DNA of 6,484 nucleotides, from positions 5,468 to 11,951 of the forward strand of contig DKBD01000250.1 in assembly GCA_002451055.1 (NCBI GenBank), in the 5' to 3' direction. The notes under the pieces are model-generated. The model did no database searches and had not been told where the DNA came from. It saw only the letters and a program-made list of their open reading frames with translations. Source of the stretch: Nitrospira sp. UBA6909 (GTDB lineage Bacteria > Nitrospirota > Nitrospiria > Nitrospirales > Nitrospiraceae). Positions 1-6,467 of this stretch are shown here, in pieces; position 1 is the first letter of the stretch, and each line of letters begins with the position of its first letter. Position numbers and translations under genes: made by a program.

Positions 1-575
1 GTGCCGGGATGGGATCGGACATAGTCATTGATTGAGGATTCTGCCAGGTGGGCGGTGTGTGCTTTCTTGCACGATGGACAGACAGGTATCATCCGGTGCA
101 ACTCTTCGATGTCCTGTATGGCTCGGTCGAGCTCGGCGATCGTCTGTGTCAGCTCGAACTCCCAGTTCTTTCTCGCCTCAATCTCCTCTTTGAGCCTGAG
201 TGTTGACTTGACTCTGGCAAGCAGCTCGACTTGGTCGGTCGGTTTTCTGACGTAGTCCGTGGCGCCGGCGTCGAACGCGGCTTGCAGAAAGTCCGTCTGA
301 CTTCTCGCTGTCACGACGATGATCGGGGTGAATTCTAATGCTGGGATGCTCTTGATGCGCCGGCAGGCCTCTACTCCGTCCATGTCCGGCATCTTAATGT
401 CCATCAGGATCAGATCGATGTGGGTTCCGCTGGCGCCGGCGTGATCAAGGTCCAAGTGGCGAAAGGCATCGTGGGCAGATGAGGCTGTCAGGAGATCACG
501 GTAGCCGGCGTTCTTGAGAATATGGTGGAGCAGCAGCCGCTGGTCGGGGGAGTCGTCAACAATCAAAATACCCAC
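1..575 (-). CDS. Response regulator with coiled coil and cysteine tail (3' end outside the window)
   Basis: A cytoplasmic two-component receiver that should be phosphorylated by a partner histidine kinase. About 191 codons are visible. Seen: a complete receiver domain (about residues 1-122) with acidic pair D7/D8, phospho-acceptor D59 in LILMDIKMPDMDG, switch T89 in VVTAR and K111 in RKP. A charged heptad-like helix follows (about 116-160), then IPVCPSCKK with C166 and C169. The tail resembles a module known at the C-terminus of some response regulators and PAS kinases, CxxCK followed by a final HGxCPxC; the second Cys pair would lie beyond base 1. There is no DNA-binding or enzymatic output domain in the visible part, so output is probably through protein contact. 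The GTG start (573-575) is chosen because AAGGAG lies 7 bases upstream and the protein opens directly with the usual ILIVDD strand. It is divergent from purM. Receiver identity is very secure; the role is unknown. Confidence 0.93.
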   Translation of the reverse strand, partial: MGILIVDDSPDQRLLLHHILKNAGYRDLLTASSAHDAFRHLDLDHAGASGTHIDLILMDIKMPDMDGVEACRRIKSIPALEFTPIIVVTARSQTDFLQAAFDAGATDYVRKPTDQVELLARVKSTLRLKEEIEARKNWEFELTQTIAELDRAIQDIEELHRMIPVCPSCKKAHTAHLAESSINDYVRSHPG

Positions 576-582
576 CGGATCA

Positions 583-588
583 CTCCTT
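583..588 (-). promoter_or_regulatory. Shine-Dalgarno AAGGAG for the GTG-started response regulator
   Basis: On the minus strand AAGGAG stands 7 bases before a GTG codon. No in-frame ATG lies nearby upstream, so this strong site decides the non-ATG start. Confidence 0.8.
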
Positions 589-627
589 TTCTCTGCAGAA
601 CAAACAGGCTGACGGCCGCGTGAGCCC

Positions 628-655
628 AGTATAGAGAAAACGCTGTGGGCCGCAA
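628..655 (-). promoter_or_regulatory. Candidate sigma70-type promoter for the response regulator
   Basis: On the minus strand TTGCGG (650-655) and TATACT (628-633) are separated by 16 bases. The -10 matches TATAAT at 5 of 6 positions; the -35 is weak beyond TTG. Transcription would start near 621, giving a leader of about 45 bases before the GTG. Judged by eye only. Confidence 0.4.
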
Positions 656-738
656 GAAAAACCAAGAATCACTGAAGACACACACGAAGAGGTTGGTCCA
701 CGCAAGGTGGATGCCTTTCCGGTGGTAAAAATACAGTC

Positions 739-750
739 TTCGGTACCGAA
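739..750. promoter_or_regulatory. Perfect 12-base palindrome, possible operator
   Basis: TTCGGTACCGAA is exactly self-complementary and lies between the two divergent candidate promoters, about 165 bases from the response regulator start and 175 from purM. A dimeric regulator could bind it, but a single 12-base palindrome can occur by chance. No second copy was seen in the window. Confidence 0.25.
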
Positions 751-765
751 CGATCCTCCCACACG

Positions 766-795
766 TTGACCTCTGCGAGAGCCCTCCGCTAAGAT
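766..795 (+). promoter_or_regulatory. Candidate sigma70-type promoter for purM-purN
   Basis: TTGACC (766-771, 5 of 6 to consensus) and TAAGAT (790-795, 4 of 6) are spaced by 18 bases. Transcription from here would begin near 802 and place the hexamer-repeat hairpin (811-907) in the purM leader. By-eye call. Confidence 0.3.
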
Positions 796-810
796 GCGCC
801 CTCCGATGAC

Positions 811-907
811 AGGTTGAGGCTAAGGTCGAGGTTAAGGGTGGAGAAATGCGCGTCTTCTTGTTCTCCTGACTCAGTCTTTGCCGTAACCGTACTCTCAACC
901 GTAGCCT
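811..907. repeat. Degenerate hexamer repeat forming an imperfect inverted repeat upstream of purM
   Basis: The left arm reads as consecutive GGYTRA-like hexamers: GGTTGA, GGCTAA, GGTCGA, GGTTAA (812-835). The right arm carries the complementary type: GTAACC, GTACTC, TCAACC, GTAGCC (883-906). Aligned without gaps, bases 811-838 can pair with 880-907 at about 20 of 28 positions (16 Watson-Crick, 4 G-U). Inside the loop, GGAGAA (840-845) and TTCTCC (861-866) form a second, perfect 6-base stem. The right arm ends 5 bases before the weak purM ribosome site AGGAT (912-916). It could be a dispersed intergenic repeat of the genome, an mRNA leader structure, or both. There is no U-tract, so it is not a standard intrinsic terminator. 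Confidence 0.55.
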
Positions 908-925
908 ATCCAGGATATTTGCTGT

Positions 926-1963
926 ATGACGACCTACCGTGAAGCCGGTGTCGATATTGATGCGGGCGACGAATTCGTCGACCGCATTAAGCCGCTGGTA
1001 CGCTCGACGTTTCGTCCTGAAGTCCTTACCGATTTAGGCGGATTCGGCGGGCTGTTCGGTTTGCGGGCTGATCGATACAAAGAGCCGGTACTGGTGTCAG
1101 GGACCGACGGGGTCGGGACCAAGCTCAAGATTGCTTTCATGATGGATAAGCATGACACGGTCGGCATCGATCTGGTGGCGATGTGTGTGAATGATATCGC
1201 CGTGAGTGGAGCGGAACCGTTGTTTTTTCTCGATTACTTTGCGACGGGGAAATTGTCCGTCTCGAAGGCCCAGGAGGTGGTGAAAGGCATCGCCGAAGGA
1301 TGTCGCCAAGCCGGTTGCGCGTTGATCGGGGGGGAAACGGCGGAAATGCCCTCGATGTATACGGATGGCGAGTACGATCTGGCCGGGTTCGCGGTCGGGG
1401 TCGTCGATCGACCGAAGATCATTGACGGCAAGTCGATCGTGCCAGGGGATGTTTTGATCGGACTGGCTTCCAGTGGCCTTCACAGCAACGGGTACTCGCT
1501 GGCGCGGCGGGTGTTGTTTGACCACGCGAAGTTATCGACGAGGAGTATGCTGCCAGAATTGGGTCGCCCTCTTGGAGAAGTTCTCCTGACCCCGACCAGA
1601 ATTTACGCGAAACAAATTCTGTCCCTCATTCAGGAATTCCCCATTAAAGGCCTCGCGCACATTACCGGCGGGGGCATTACCGAAAATCTCCCGCGCGTAT
1701 TTCCAAATGGAGTACAGGCCCGTATCGATCGGAATGCGTGGACGGTTCCTCCGATATTCCAGATAGTGAGTCGGCTGGGGCAGGTGGAGCGAGATGAGAT
1801 GTATCGGGTGTTCAACATGGGAATCGGGTTAATCCTGGTCGTGCCCTCCGATTCGGTATCAGGACTGCTTGCCAAGGTGTCGGCATTCGGAGACCAGGGA
1901 TGGCGAATCGGTGAGGTTGTACCTTCTACGGAAGGAGATCCTGAGGTGCAGTATGTCGAGTAA
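926..1963 (+). CDS. purM: Phosphoribosylformylglycinamidine cyclo-ligase (AIR synthase)
   Basis: Cytosolic enzyme of de novo purine synthesis that uses ATP to close FGAM into 5-aminoimidazole ribonucleotide (AIR). The 345 residues match the usual bacterial PurM length. Seen: family opening [25 protein letters not shown] (61-70) in the N-terminal half; GGETAEMP (135-142); [11 protein letters not shown] (150-160); [13 protein letters not shown] (182-194); [16 protein letters not shown] (245-260) at the start of the C-terminal AIRS_C half; NMGIG (297-301). These place it in the AIRS/PurM superfamily, which works as a dimer. The ATG gives the standard N-terminus; the only ribosome site is a weak AGGAT 9 bases upstream. 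It overlaps purN by 11 bases, so the two form an operon. A possible promoter and a structured leader lie upstream. Nothing is truncated or odd. Confidence 0.97.
   Translation: MTTYREAGVDIDAGDEFVDRIKPLVRSTFRPEVLTDLGGFGGLFGLRADRYKEPVLVSGTDGVGTKLKIAFMMDKHDTVGIDLVAMCVNDIAVSGAEPLFFLDYFATGKLSVSKAQEVVKGIAEGCRQAGCALIGGETAEMPSMYTDGEYDLAGFAVGVVDRPKIIDGKSIVPGDVLIGLASSGLHSNGYSLARRVLFDHAKLSTRSMLPELGRPLGEVLLTPTRIYAKQILSLIQEFPIKGLAHITGGGITENLPRVFPNGVQARIDRNAWTVPPIFQIVSRLGQVERDEMYRVFNMGIGLILVVPSDSVSGLLAKVSAFGDQGWRIGEVVPSTEGDPEVQYVE
1943..1946 (+). promoter_or_regulatory. Ribosome site GAGG inside the end of purM that sets the purN start
   Basis: GAGG lies 6 bases before the ATG at 1953, and a stronger AAGGAG (1932-1937) lies further back at 15 bases. 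The frame is open to an ATG at 1869, but that would add 28 residues without similarity to PurN; starting at 1953 puts the first beta strand at residue 9. Confidence 0.6.
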
Positions 1964-2594
1964 GCGCGAGACACCTCTACGTGTGGCGGTGCTGGCATCC
2001 GGCCGCGGGTCGAATCTCCAAGCGATCATTGACGCTATTGAAGCTGGGCAGGCCAAAGCCAAGATTGTGGCCGTCATCAGCAACAAGAAAGATGCTGCGG
2101 CGCTGGAACGGGCTCGCAAGCACGGATTGCCGGATCTCTTCGTCGATCCCAAACCGTTTGCCGGGCGGCCAGATGGCCGCGAGGCCTATGACCGTGCTTT
2201 GTTGGAGGTACTCGAAAAGAACGACGTGGATTTGGTGTTGCTCGCCGGCTACATGAAGATCGTGACGGCGGTGCTGGTCAACGCCTATGCCAACCGGATG
2301 ATGAACATTCACCCCTCACTGCTGCCTGCGTTTCCCGGCCTGGATGTGCAGAAGAAAGCCATCGAGTGGGGCTGCAAACTGAGCGGCTGTACGGTGCATT
2401 TCGTCACGGAAGGGGTGGATGAAGGGCCGATTATCATCCAAGCTGCTGTACCGATCCTGGACAACGACACGCCAGAAACCCTTGCCGCTCGAATCCTCGT
2501 TCAAGAACACAAGATTTATCCCTGCGCCGTGCAACTCTTCGCCGAAGGCCGCCTCCGTGTCGAAGGCCGCCACGTCTTCATCGACGGCGCCTAA
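1953..2594 (+). CDS. purN: Phosphoribosylglycinamide formyltransferase (GAR transformylase)
   Basis: Transfers the formyl group of 10-formyltetrahydrofolate to GAR to give FGAR, the third step of purine synthesis, in the cytosol. The 213 residues equal the normal PurN size. Seen: phosphate-binding opening [15 protein letters not shown] (11-25); LLAGYMKIV (96-104); catalytic signature [13 protein letters not shown] with N118 and H120; [13 protein letters not shown] with D156. These three align with N106, H108 and D144 of the E. coli enzyme at identical spacing. The C-terminus (QEHKIYP, then EGRLRVEGR) is typical. It is the folate-dependent PurN type, not ATP/formate-dependent PurT. The start at 1953 overlaps the purM end by 11 bases, implying translational coupling. 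It converges on the DUF72 gene with only 19 bases between stops and no evident terminator hairpin. Confidence 0.96.
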   Translation: MSSKRETPLRVAVLASGRGSNLQAIIDAIEAGQAKAKIVAVISNKKDAAALERARKHGLPDLFVDPKPFAGRPDGREAYDRALLEVLEKNDVDLVLLAGYMKIVTAVLVNAYANRMMNIHPSLLPAFPGLDVQKKAIEWGCKLSGCTVHFVTEGVDEGPIIIQAAVPILDNDTPETLAARILVQEHKIYPCAVQLFAEGRLRVEGRHVFIDGA

Positions 2595-2613
2595 CCGGAC
2601 GGCCAGGCGATTA

Positions 2614-3528
2614 TCAGCGTGTCGTAGCGGCTTGGCCGGAGTTGCTGAGGCTCTTTACCAACGCCTGCACCGTCAGCGGCGCGTTGCCTTCGCTTCGATT
2701 GTTGACCAGCACGTAGGCTTGACGATTCTCCGTTACGGCTTGTGTGACCAGGTTCACCGTATCCCGTCGCATCTCCGGTAGTTCACCCACGATCTTATTG
2801 TAGGGGGCCGCCCGTTTCTTCGCGGTTTCGTAGGTCATCTTGAGCGGTGTCAAAAGTCGGAAGACTGTAAACGGCGCTGTGAATTCCTCCATCCGTCTGT
2901 GTTGCTCCGTCAACGGCGGCATCCAGGACCAATGGTTATAGACGTGAGCGACTGCATGACGCTCCAGCACCCTTCGATACTCAGGGCCCAGAAGTTCTGC
3001 ATTGCGGACCTCCACAGCGTAGCGAAAATCTCTTGGCAGCTGACCGAAGAAGGTATCGAGCCGTGCATAAAATTCTTGTGAGGGTATCCCGTGCCGTTGG
3101 AATTCAAAGATGAACGGTCCCATGTGGGGGTGGAATGGTGCTTCTCGATAGGGAGCCAACACGAGATTACTGAACAGCTCCGCGTCAAGGAAGCGAGGAT
3201 TCTGGTGCCCGGCCTTCAGACCGTAGCGGAGGTGCCTTGCGAAGACGGGGATGGTGATTTCCTCCCAGACCTTGAAACACATCTCAAAGTCTTCGGGAAT
3301 CTGATGGAGATACTGTCGAAGCTGGCCAGCGGTGGGGGGGCGGTAGAACGTGGAGTCGTTCCCGACCGTGCGAAAGAGCGGTTCGCCGTTGTGGAGGTAC
3401 TGGCAGTATTCGCCCAAACATTCCCGCGCAAATCGGCTTTTTGCGTACGGGTTTTTGTAGATTTGGCCCTGCCAGCCTTCGTAGGCCCAGGTGGAGGTGC
3501 CAAACCGAATCAAGGAGGGCCGCGACAT
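2614..3528 (-). CDS. DUF72 (YecE-like) family protein
   Basis: A DUF72 protein, a family with a predicted TIM-barrel fold and no established reaction. 304 residues, cytosolic, with no signal peptide or membrane segment. Family marks in order: IRFGTSTWAYEGWQGQIY (7-24), VGNDSTFYRPPT (55-66), FEMCFKVWEEIT (81-92), FFGQLPRDFRYAVEVRN (160-176), LERHAVAHVYNHW (188-200), and YVLVNNRSEGNAPLTV (272-287), matching the C-terminal NN(H/R)xxGxAP signature. The length is somewhat above short E. coli YecE-type members. The ATG has no visible Shine-Dalgarno site. The frame stays open upstream for about 35 codons to a TGA but contains no ATG, GTG or TTG, so this ATG remains the best start. It is convergent with purN and divergent from the 3734 gene; no functional tie to purines is implied. 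Family call is firm, function unknown. Confidence 0.9.
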   Translation of the reverse strand: MSRPSLIRFGTSTWAYEGWQGQIYKNPYAKSRFARECLGEYCQYLHNGEPLFRTVGNDSTFYRPPTAGQLRQYLHQIPEDFEMCFKVWEEITIPVFARHLRYGLKAGHQNPRFLDAELFSNLVLAPYREAPFHPHMGPFIFEFQRHGIPSQEFYARLDTFFGQLPRDFRYAVEVRNAELLGPEYRRVLERHAVAHVYNHWSWMPPLTEQHRRMEEFTAPFTVFRLLTPLKMTYETAKKRAAPYNKIVGELPEMRRDTVNLVTQAVTENRQAYVLVNNRSEGNAPLTVQALVKSLSNSGQAATTR

Positions 3529-3733
3529 ATGACGAGTGTACGGTTCCGCGATCAGTTCCTCAATGGGTTCAATCTGAATCTTGTCGGCAGAGCGGGGCCG
3601 TGAGTAGGACGGAGAAGGCGAGGTCAGGGGAGAGCCTCAAATACCTGATCAGCGAACGGGGAATTTGCTAGGCGACCAAAATGGCTGCTGGTATTCTCCA
3701 AGTCGAATGGCTTAGGTGCGATGAGGACGTCCT

Positions 3734-4501
3734 ATGTTTGAGTCGTTTGAGTTTTCGGCCGTCATGCCGTACGTGGTGGCCATTCTCGGCTTGGTGGTCG
3801 TATGGCAATATTATCAAATGCAGATTATGGCCGGACGAATTCTGGCCGTCGATATCTTCGATCGCTCGGGCATTCGTATGTATGTGTATGTCGTGCCCGA
3901 AGATGAGGAGACCTGTGAAGCCTGTTCCGTTGCGAGTGGGCAGGTGTTTTTACCGTCTCACGTGGCCAAGGAAGGTTTTTCGCCGCTGCATGGGACTTGT
4001 CAAAGGCCGGTTCCTTGTCTCGGTGTGTTGGTGGGATTGTACGGAGGCTGGTTGGAAGCGAGAGGAATCGTGGAACGGCTGCGGGCGAGCGCCAAGAAAG
4101 GCTGGATTCGCCTGTCTGCTGAAGAGTTGCGGGTTTTGGTAAACGGGCAGTGGGAGATGAGTATCAGCGCTGAGACGGATCGGGTAGGAGTGCATATCCT
4201 CGAAGCGATGTGCTACGAAAAGATCAACCAAGTCGTGTCCGTTACTGGATACCGCTATGTGATCAATGAAGCGAAAGAGGTCCGCCATCTCTTGCTCCTC
4301 GTTCCGGCGTATCTTCGTCTCGCGCTGCTCTTGGTTCGCTCGGGAGAAAAGGAGGAAGCGTTGGAACTCATCGAGCGATTTGAGACACGATTCCCTACCA
4401 GGAAACGCGGACCGCATTTTCCGACCCGCGAGCAGCAAAATATCATGAAGACACGGAAAATGTTCTTGCTGGAGAACCGGCAGGAGAAAGTCCCGGCGTA
4501 A
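3734..4501 (+). CDS. Hypothetical membrane-anchored protein with CxxC-HxxC motif and TPR-like C-terminus
   Basis: I do not recognise this protein as a named family. Seen in its 255 residues: a hydrophobic segment at about 11-27 with no obvious signal-peptidase site, suggesting an N-terminal anchor; a short beta-like region (35-54); a Cys/His cluster with C61 and C64 (TCEACS), H86 and C89 (LHGTC), and C95; a second fairly hydrophobic stretch (96-106); a mixed middle; and a helical C-terminus (about 184-220) ending in SGEKEEALELIERF, which reads like one TPR hairpin. The Cys/His cluster could bind zinc. Its pattern (CxxC, G about 5 later, then LHxxC about 22 later) resembles the C-terminal motif of phage Mu F / SPP1 gp7-type head-morphogenesis proteins, but no other phage gene is nearby. 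The start is supported by GAGGA 6 bases upstream. It is transcribed alone, convergent with the HD gene. Confidence 0.82.
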   Translation: MFESFEFSAVMPYVVAILGLVVVWQYYQMQIMAGRILAVDIFDRSGIRMYVYVVPEDEETCEACSVASGQVFLPSHVAKEGFSPLHGTCQRPVPCLGVLVGLYGGWLEARGIVERLRASAKKGWIRLSAEELRVLVNGQWEMSISAETDRVGVHILEAMCYEKINQVVSVTGYRYVINEAKEVRHLLLLVPAYLRLALLLVRSGEKEEALELIERFETRFPTRKRGPHFPTREQQNIMKTRKMFLLENRQEKVPA

Positions 4502-4518
4502 CCATGCGCCTGCTCTGC

Positions 4519-5937
4519 TCAGTAGTTGGACTCGAGGCTCGACGGTGTCTTGTTCAGGACGGTCGCGGCGGCCCGGGAGAGCGCGGCGTCAAAGGCATGG
4601 TCGTGCGAATAGATTCGAAATTGGATCAGTCTGGTCGGCAAAAGATCGAGGAATTCTTCCAAAGGCTCAGTTGAAACCTGCTTGGTCCCTGGATCGTACA
4701 CGTAGAGCGGGTTTCCGCGGCGATCTTTCGGGTCTGGCCTTGGATCAAGTGGAGCCATATCCACGCGGAATTCCAATCCCCGCAATTCTTTCGGTAACTC
4801 TTTGGCGATCTGTTGCGCGAAGTGCTGGCGGCTGGGAAAGGCCATCCCGCGCTCCTGCCCTTTTTCCTTCAGCGACGTACTGTACGCCATCTTCCACTTT
4901 ACATCGCGACCCAGAATCCGCCCCCACTCCTCTCCCAGCCGTTGGCGGGCCTTCAGACGGGTCCGCCTCCAGCCGCGGACTTCCTCCAGGAGGGACCAAT
5001 CTGTCAGCAGGCGGTATTTGTCCATGTGCTTGCGCGGGTCGCGGGGGAAGAGCAGCTTCATGGTCTCGCCGAAAATGTCGCGCAAGTGGATGTCGATGGC
5101 TCTGGTCGTGCGATGGTAGTAGACGTTGGAGTACAGATACATCCGAGTGTTGAGGAACATCTGCAGGGCCGGAAGGCCGGTCTTGTGAATCGTGAAGCCT
5201 TTGTCGGTTACGATTGTGTAGTGAATCAGCCTGGTCAAATCGACGGGACCAACGGCCACCCCGCACATGTACGAATCCCGCAAGACGTAATCGAGATTAT
5301 CTCCCGTATAGCTGCCGGAGATGACAGGCTGGAGCAAGTTTAGCCAACGGGGGAGGCGTGAGTTGTCTTTGCCCTTTTCCTTGAGGATCAGATGTGCGAT
5401 CTGGTCCGGGTCCAGTTCCTCTCCCTTCGAAAAGGGTCCTGACGGGCTTCGGCGAATTTTTCTGATGATGGGCCCCAGATGCTCTCGAATGATGATCTGC
5501 CCCAGTTTCTCGTGCGTCAGGTGGAAACTATGGAGATAATTGTCATCGAAGAAATGGCAAAACGGGCCGTGGCCGATATCGTGGAGCAGCGCCGTGACCC
5601 GTAGCAGTTCTTCGACGTAATTGGCAGACGGGACGTCATTTACGGATTTCTGAAGGAACGGGTAGAGGTGGCGGGCAAATCGTCCGGCCACGTGCATCGT
5701 GCCCAGCGAATGGACGAAGCGAGTATGCTCAGCCGAGGGGTACACCCAGCGGGCGCTTTGCAGTTGGTAAATGTAGCGCAGCCGTTGAACCCAGGGCGAG
5801 TCGATCAGATCTTTCTCGGTGTGTTCGTGAGGATCCGGATCGGCGTACGGAACCGTGAACGAGACATAGCGGTGAATGGGGTCCGCGATCAGTGCCGACC
5901 CGTCATAGGGTGCGTTCGATGGTTCCGAGTGACCCAT
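4519..5937 (-). CDS. HD superfamily phosphohydrolase, SAMHD1/dGTPase-like
   Basis: A metal-dependent HD hydrolase, 472 residues, cytosolic. Seen: an N-terminal entry typical of this clade (DSPWVQRLRYIYQL, 46-59), then YPSAEHTRFVHSLGTMHVA (66-84) giving metal ligand H76, LLHDIGHGPFCH (117-128) giving H119/D120 with H124 and H128, and GDNLDYVLRDSY (212-223). The last matches the SAMHD1 metal-ligand region: D213 corresponds to D311, Y217 to Y315 and D221 to D319. All HD core residues are present, so the enzyme should be active. Relatives hydrolyse dNTPs to deoxynucleosides and triphosphate, but many bacterial members have unknown substrates. The long C-terminal part (about 300-472) is charged and not recognised. 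It follows the DUF2062 gene by 14 bases on the same strand, so the two are probably cotranscribed. The ATG has only a poor ribosome site. HD family is firm; substrate is inferred. Confidence 0.92.
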   Translation of the reverse strand: MGHSEPSNAPYDGSALIADPIHRYVSFTVPYADPDPHEHTEKDLIDSPWVQRLRYIYQLQSARWVYPSAEHTRFVHSLGTMHVAGRFARHLYPFLQKSVNDVPSANYVEELLRVTALLHDIGHGPFCHFFDDNYLHSFHLTHEKLGQIIIREHLGPIIRKIRRSPSGPFSKGEELDPDQIAHLILKEKGKDNSRLPRWLNLLQPVISGSYTGDNLDYVLRDSYMCGVAVGPVDLTRLIHYTIVTDKGFTIHKTGLPALQMFLNTRMYLYSNVYYHRTTRAIDIHLRDIFGETMKLLFPRDPRKHMDKYRLLTDWSLLEEVRGWRRTRLKARQRLGEEWGRILGRDVKWKMAYSTSLKEKGQERGMAFPSRQHFAQQIAKELPKELRGLEFRVDMAPLDPRPDPKDRRGNPLYVYDPGTKQVSTEPLEEFLDLLPTRLIQFRIYSHDHAFDAALSRAAATVLNKTPSSLESNY

Positions 5938-5951
5938 GGTCGTTGGTCATC

Positions 5952-6467
5952 TTAGCCCACATGGTCGGAGGGCGGCAACGGCTGGCTCGTTTCTGCGCCG
6001 GGCGATGAACGATATCGTGAGATCAATAGGCAGGCAACCGGGTAGGACAAGAGCGCGCCGATCACGCTCAAGACGAATCCGCCGAGGAGGAATGGAATCA
6101 GGTAGGGAAGCACCTGCTCGTAAATACCGCTGAAACTGAGATCATCCCAATTGAACGAAGGAGTCTCTGTGTTCCCCAACAACCATGCGCCGGTCCAATA
6201 AGTCGCCCCCAGGATAGGCACGATCGTCCAAGGGTTGTTGACGAGGGCGCCGGTGAGGAGCGCGACGAAATTGAGGCCGAAGAGCCATGTGCAGAGCACG
6301 ACCATGGCCGTATGCAGGCCGTAGGCAGGAGAGAATGCGATGAACACGCCTATGGCGAACGCCAGCGCGGTCCGTCGAGGCGATTCTTGGAGGTGCAGCA
6401 CATGGCGCAGTAATGCCCGGAACGATCGCCTGCGTGACGGTGACGTGTGATGGTCCTGAGCCGACAT
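5952..6467 (-). CDS. DUF2062 family membrane protein
   Basis: A small integral membrane protein of unknown function, 171 residues. Seen: a basic, soluble N-terminus (1-32, including SRRRSFRALLRH), then the DUF2062 core ESPRRTALAFAIGVFIAFSP (28-47) with YGLH (49-52), N66 in LFGLNF, and the conserved NNPWT (77-81). Hydrophobic spans lie at about 34-48, 51-75, 82-98 and 118-150, with a short polar tail. The positive N-terminus suggests it stays in the cytoplasm. The family occurs both alone and next to glycosyltransferase or metabolic genes, with no proven activity. The ATG overlaps a possible upstream stop as TGATG, typical of coupled genes. The frame is also open to the window edge, so a longer N-terminus cannot be excluded. 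It precedes the HD hydrolase in the same unit. Confidence 0.88.
   Translation of the reverse strand: MSAQDHHTSPSRRRSFRALLRHVLHLQESPRRTALAFAIGVFIAFSPAYGLHTAMVVLCTWLFGLNFVALLTGALVNNPWTIVPILGATYWTGAWLLGNTETPSFNWDDLSFSGIYEQVLPYLIPFLLGGFVLSVIGALLSYPVACLLISRYRSSPGAETSQPLPPSDHVG

Noticed and set aside
563..898. Minus-strand open frame of 111 codons across the response regulator-purM gap
   Set aside because: It runs over the hexamer repeat, both promoter candidates and the GTG start of the response regulator. It has no recognisable domain, and its composition does not look coding.
1869..1952. N-terminal extension of purN from an ATG at 1869
   Set aside because: It would add 28 residues deep inside purM with no resemblance to PurN; the ATG at 1953 has a ribosome site and yields the normal family length.
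2543..2571. Direct repeat of CGAAGGCCGCC, 18 bases apart
   Set aside because: It falls in the conserved purN C-terminus encoding EGRLRVEGR and is explained by codon choice for a repeated EGR.
2595..2613. Terminator between the convergent purN and DUF72 genes
   Set aside because: The 19-base gap has no stable GC hairpin followed by a T-run on either strand. The 17-base gap at 4502-4518 also lacks one.
3091..3603. Plus-strand open frame of 170 codons over the DUF72 gene
   Set aside because: It is antisense to clear DUF72 motifs, with no ribosome site or recognisable family.
3529..3733. Promoter pair in the divergent gap between DUF72 and the hypothetical gene
   Set aside because: TTGCTA (3664-3669) and TATTCT (3692-3697) are the best boxes seen, but their 22-base spacing is too long. 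No convincing pair was found, although a promoter must exist here.
4545..5153. Plus-strand open frame of 202 codons inside the HD gene
   Set aside because: It lies antisense to a well-supported HD hydrolase. The translation is rich in Arg, Ser and Pro with no domain, as expected for a shadow frame in GC-rich coding DNA.
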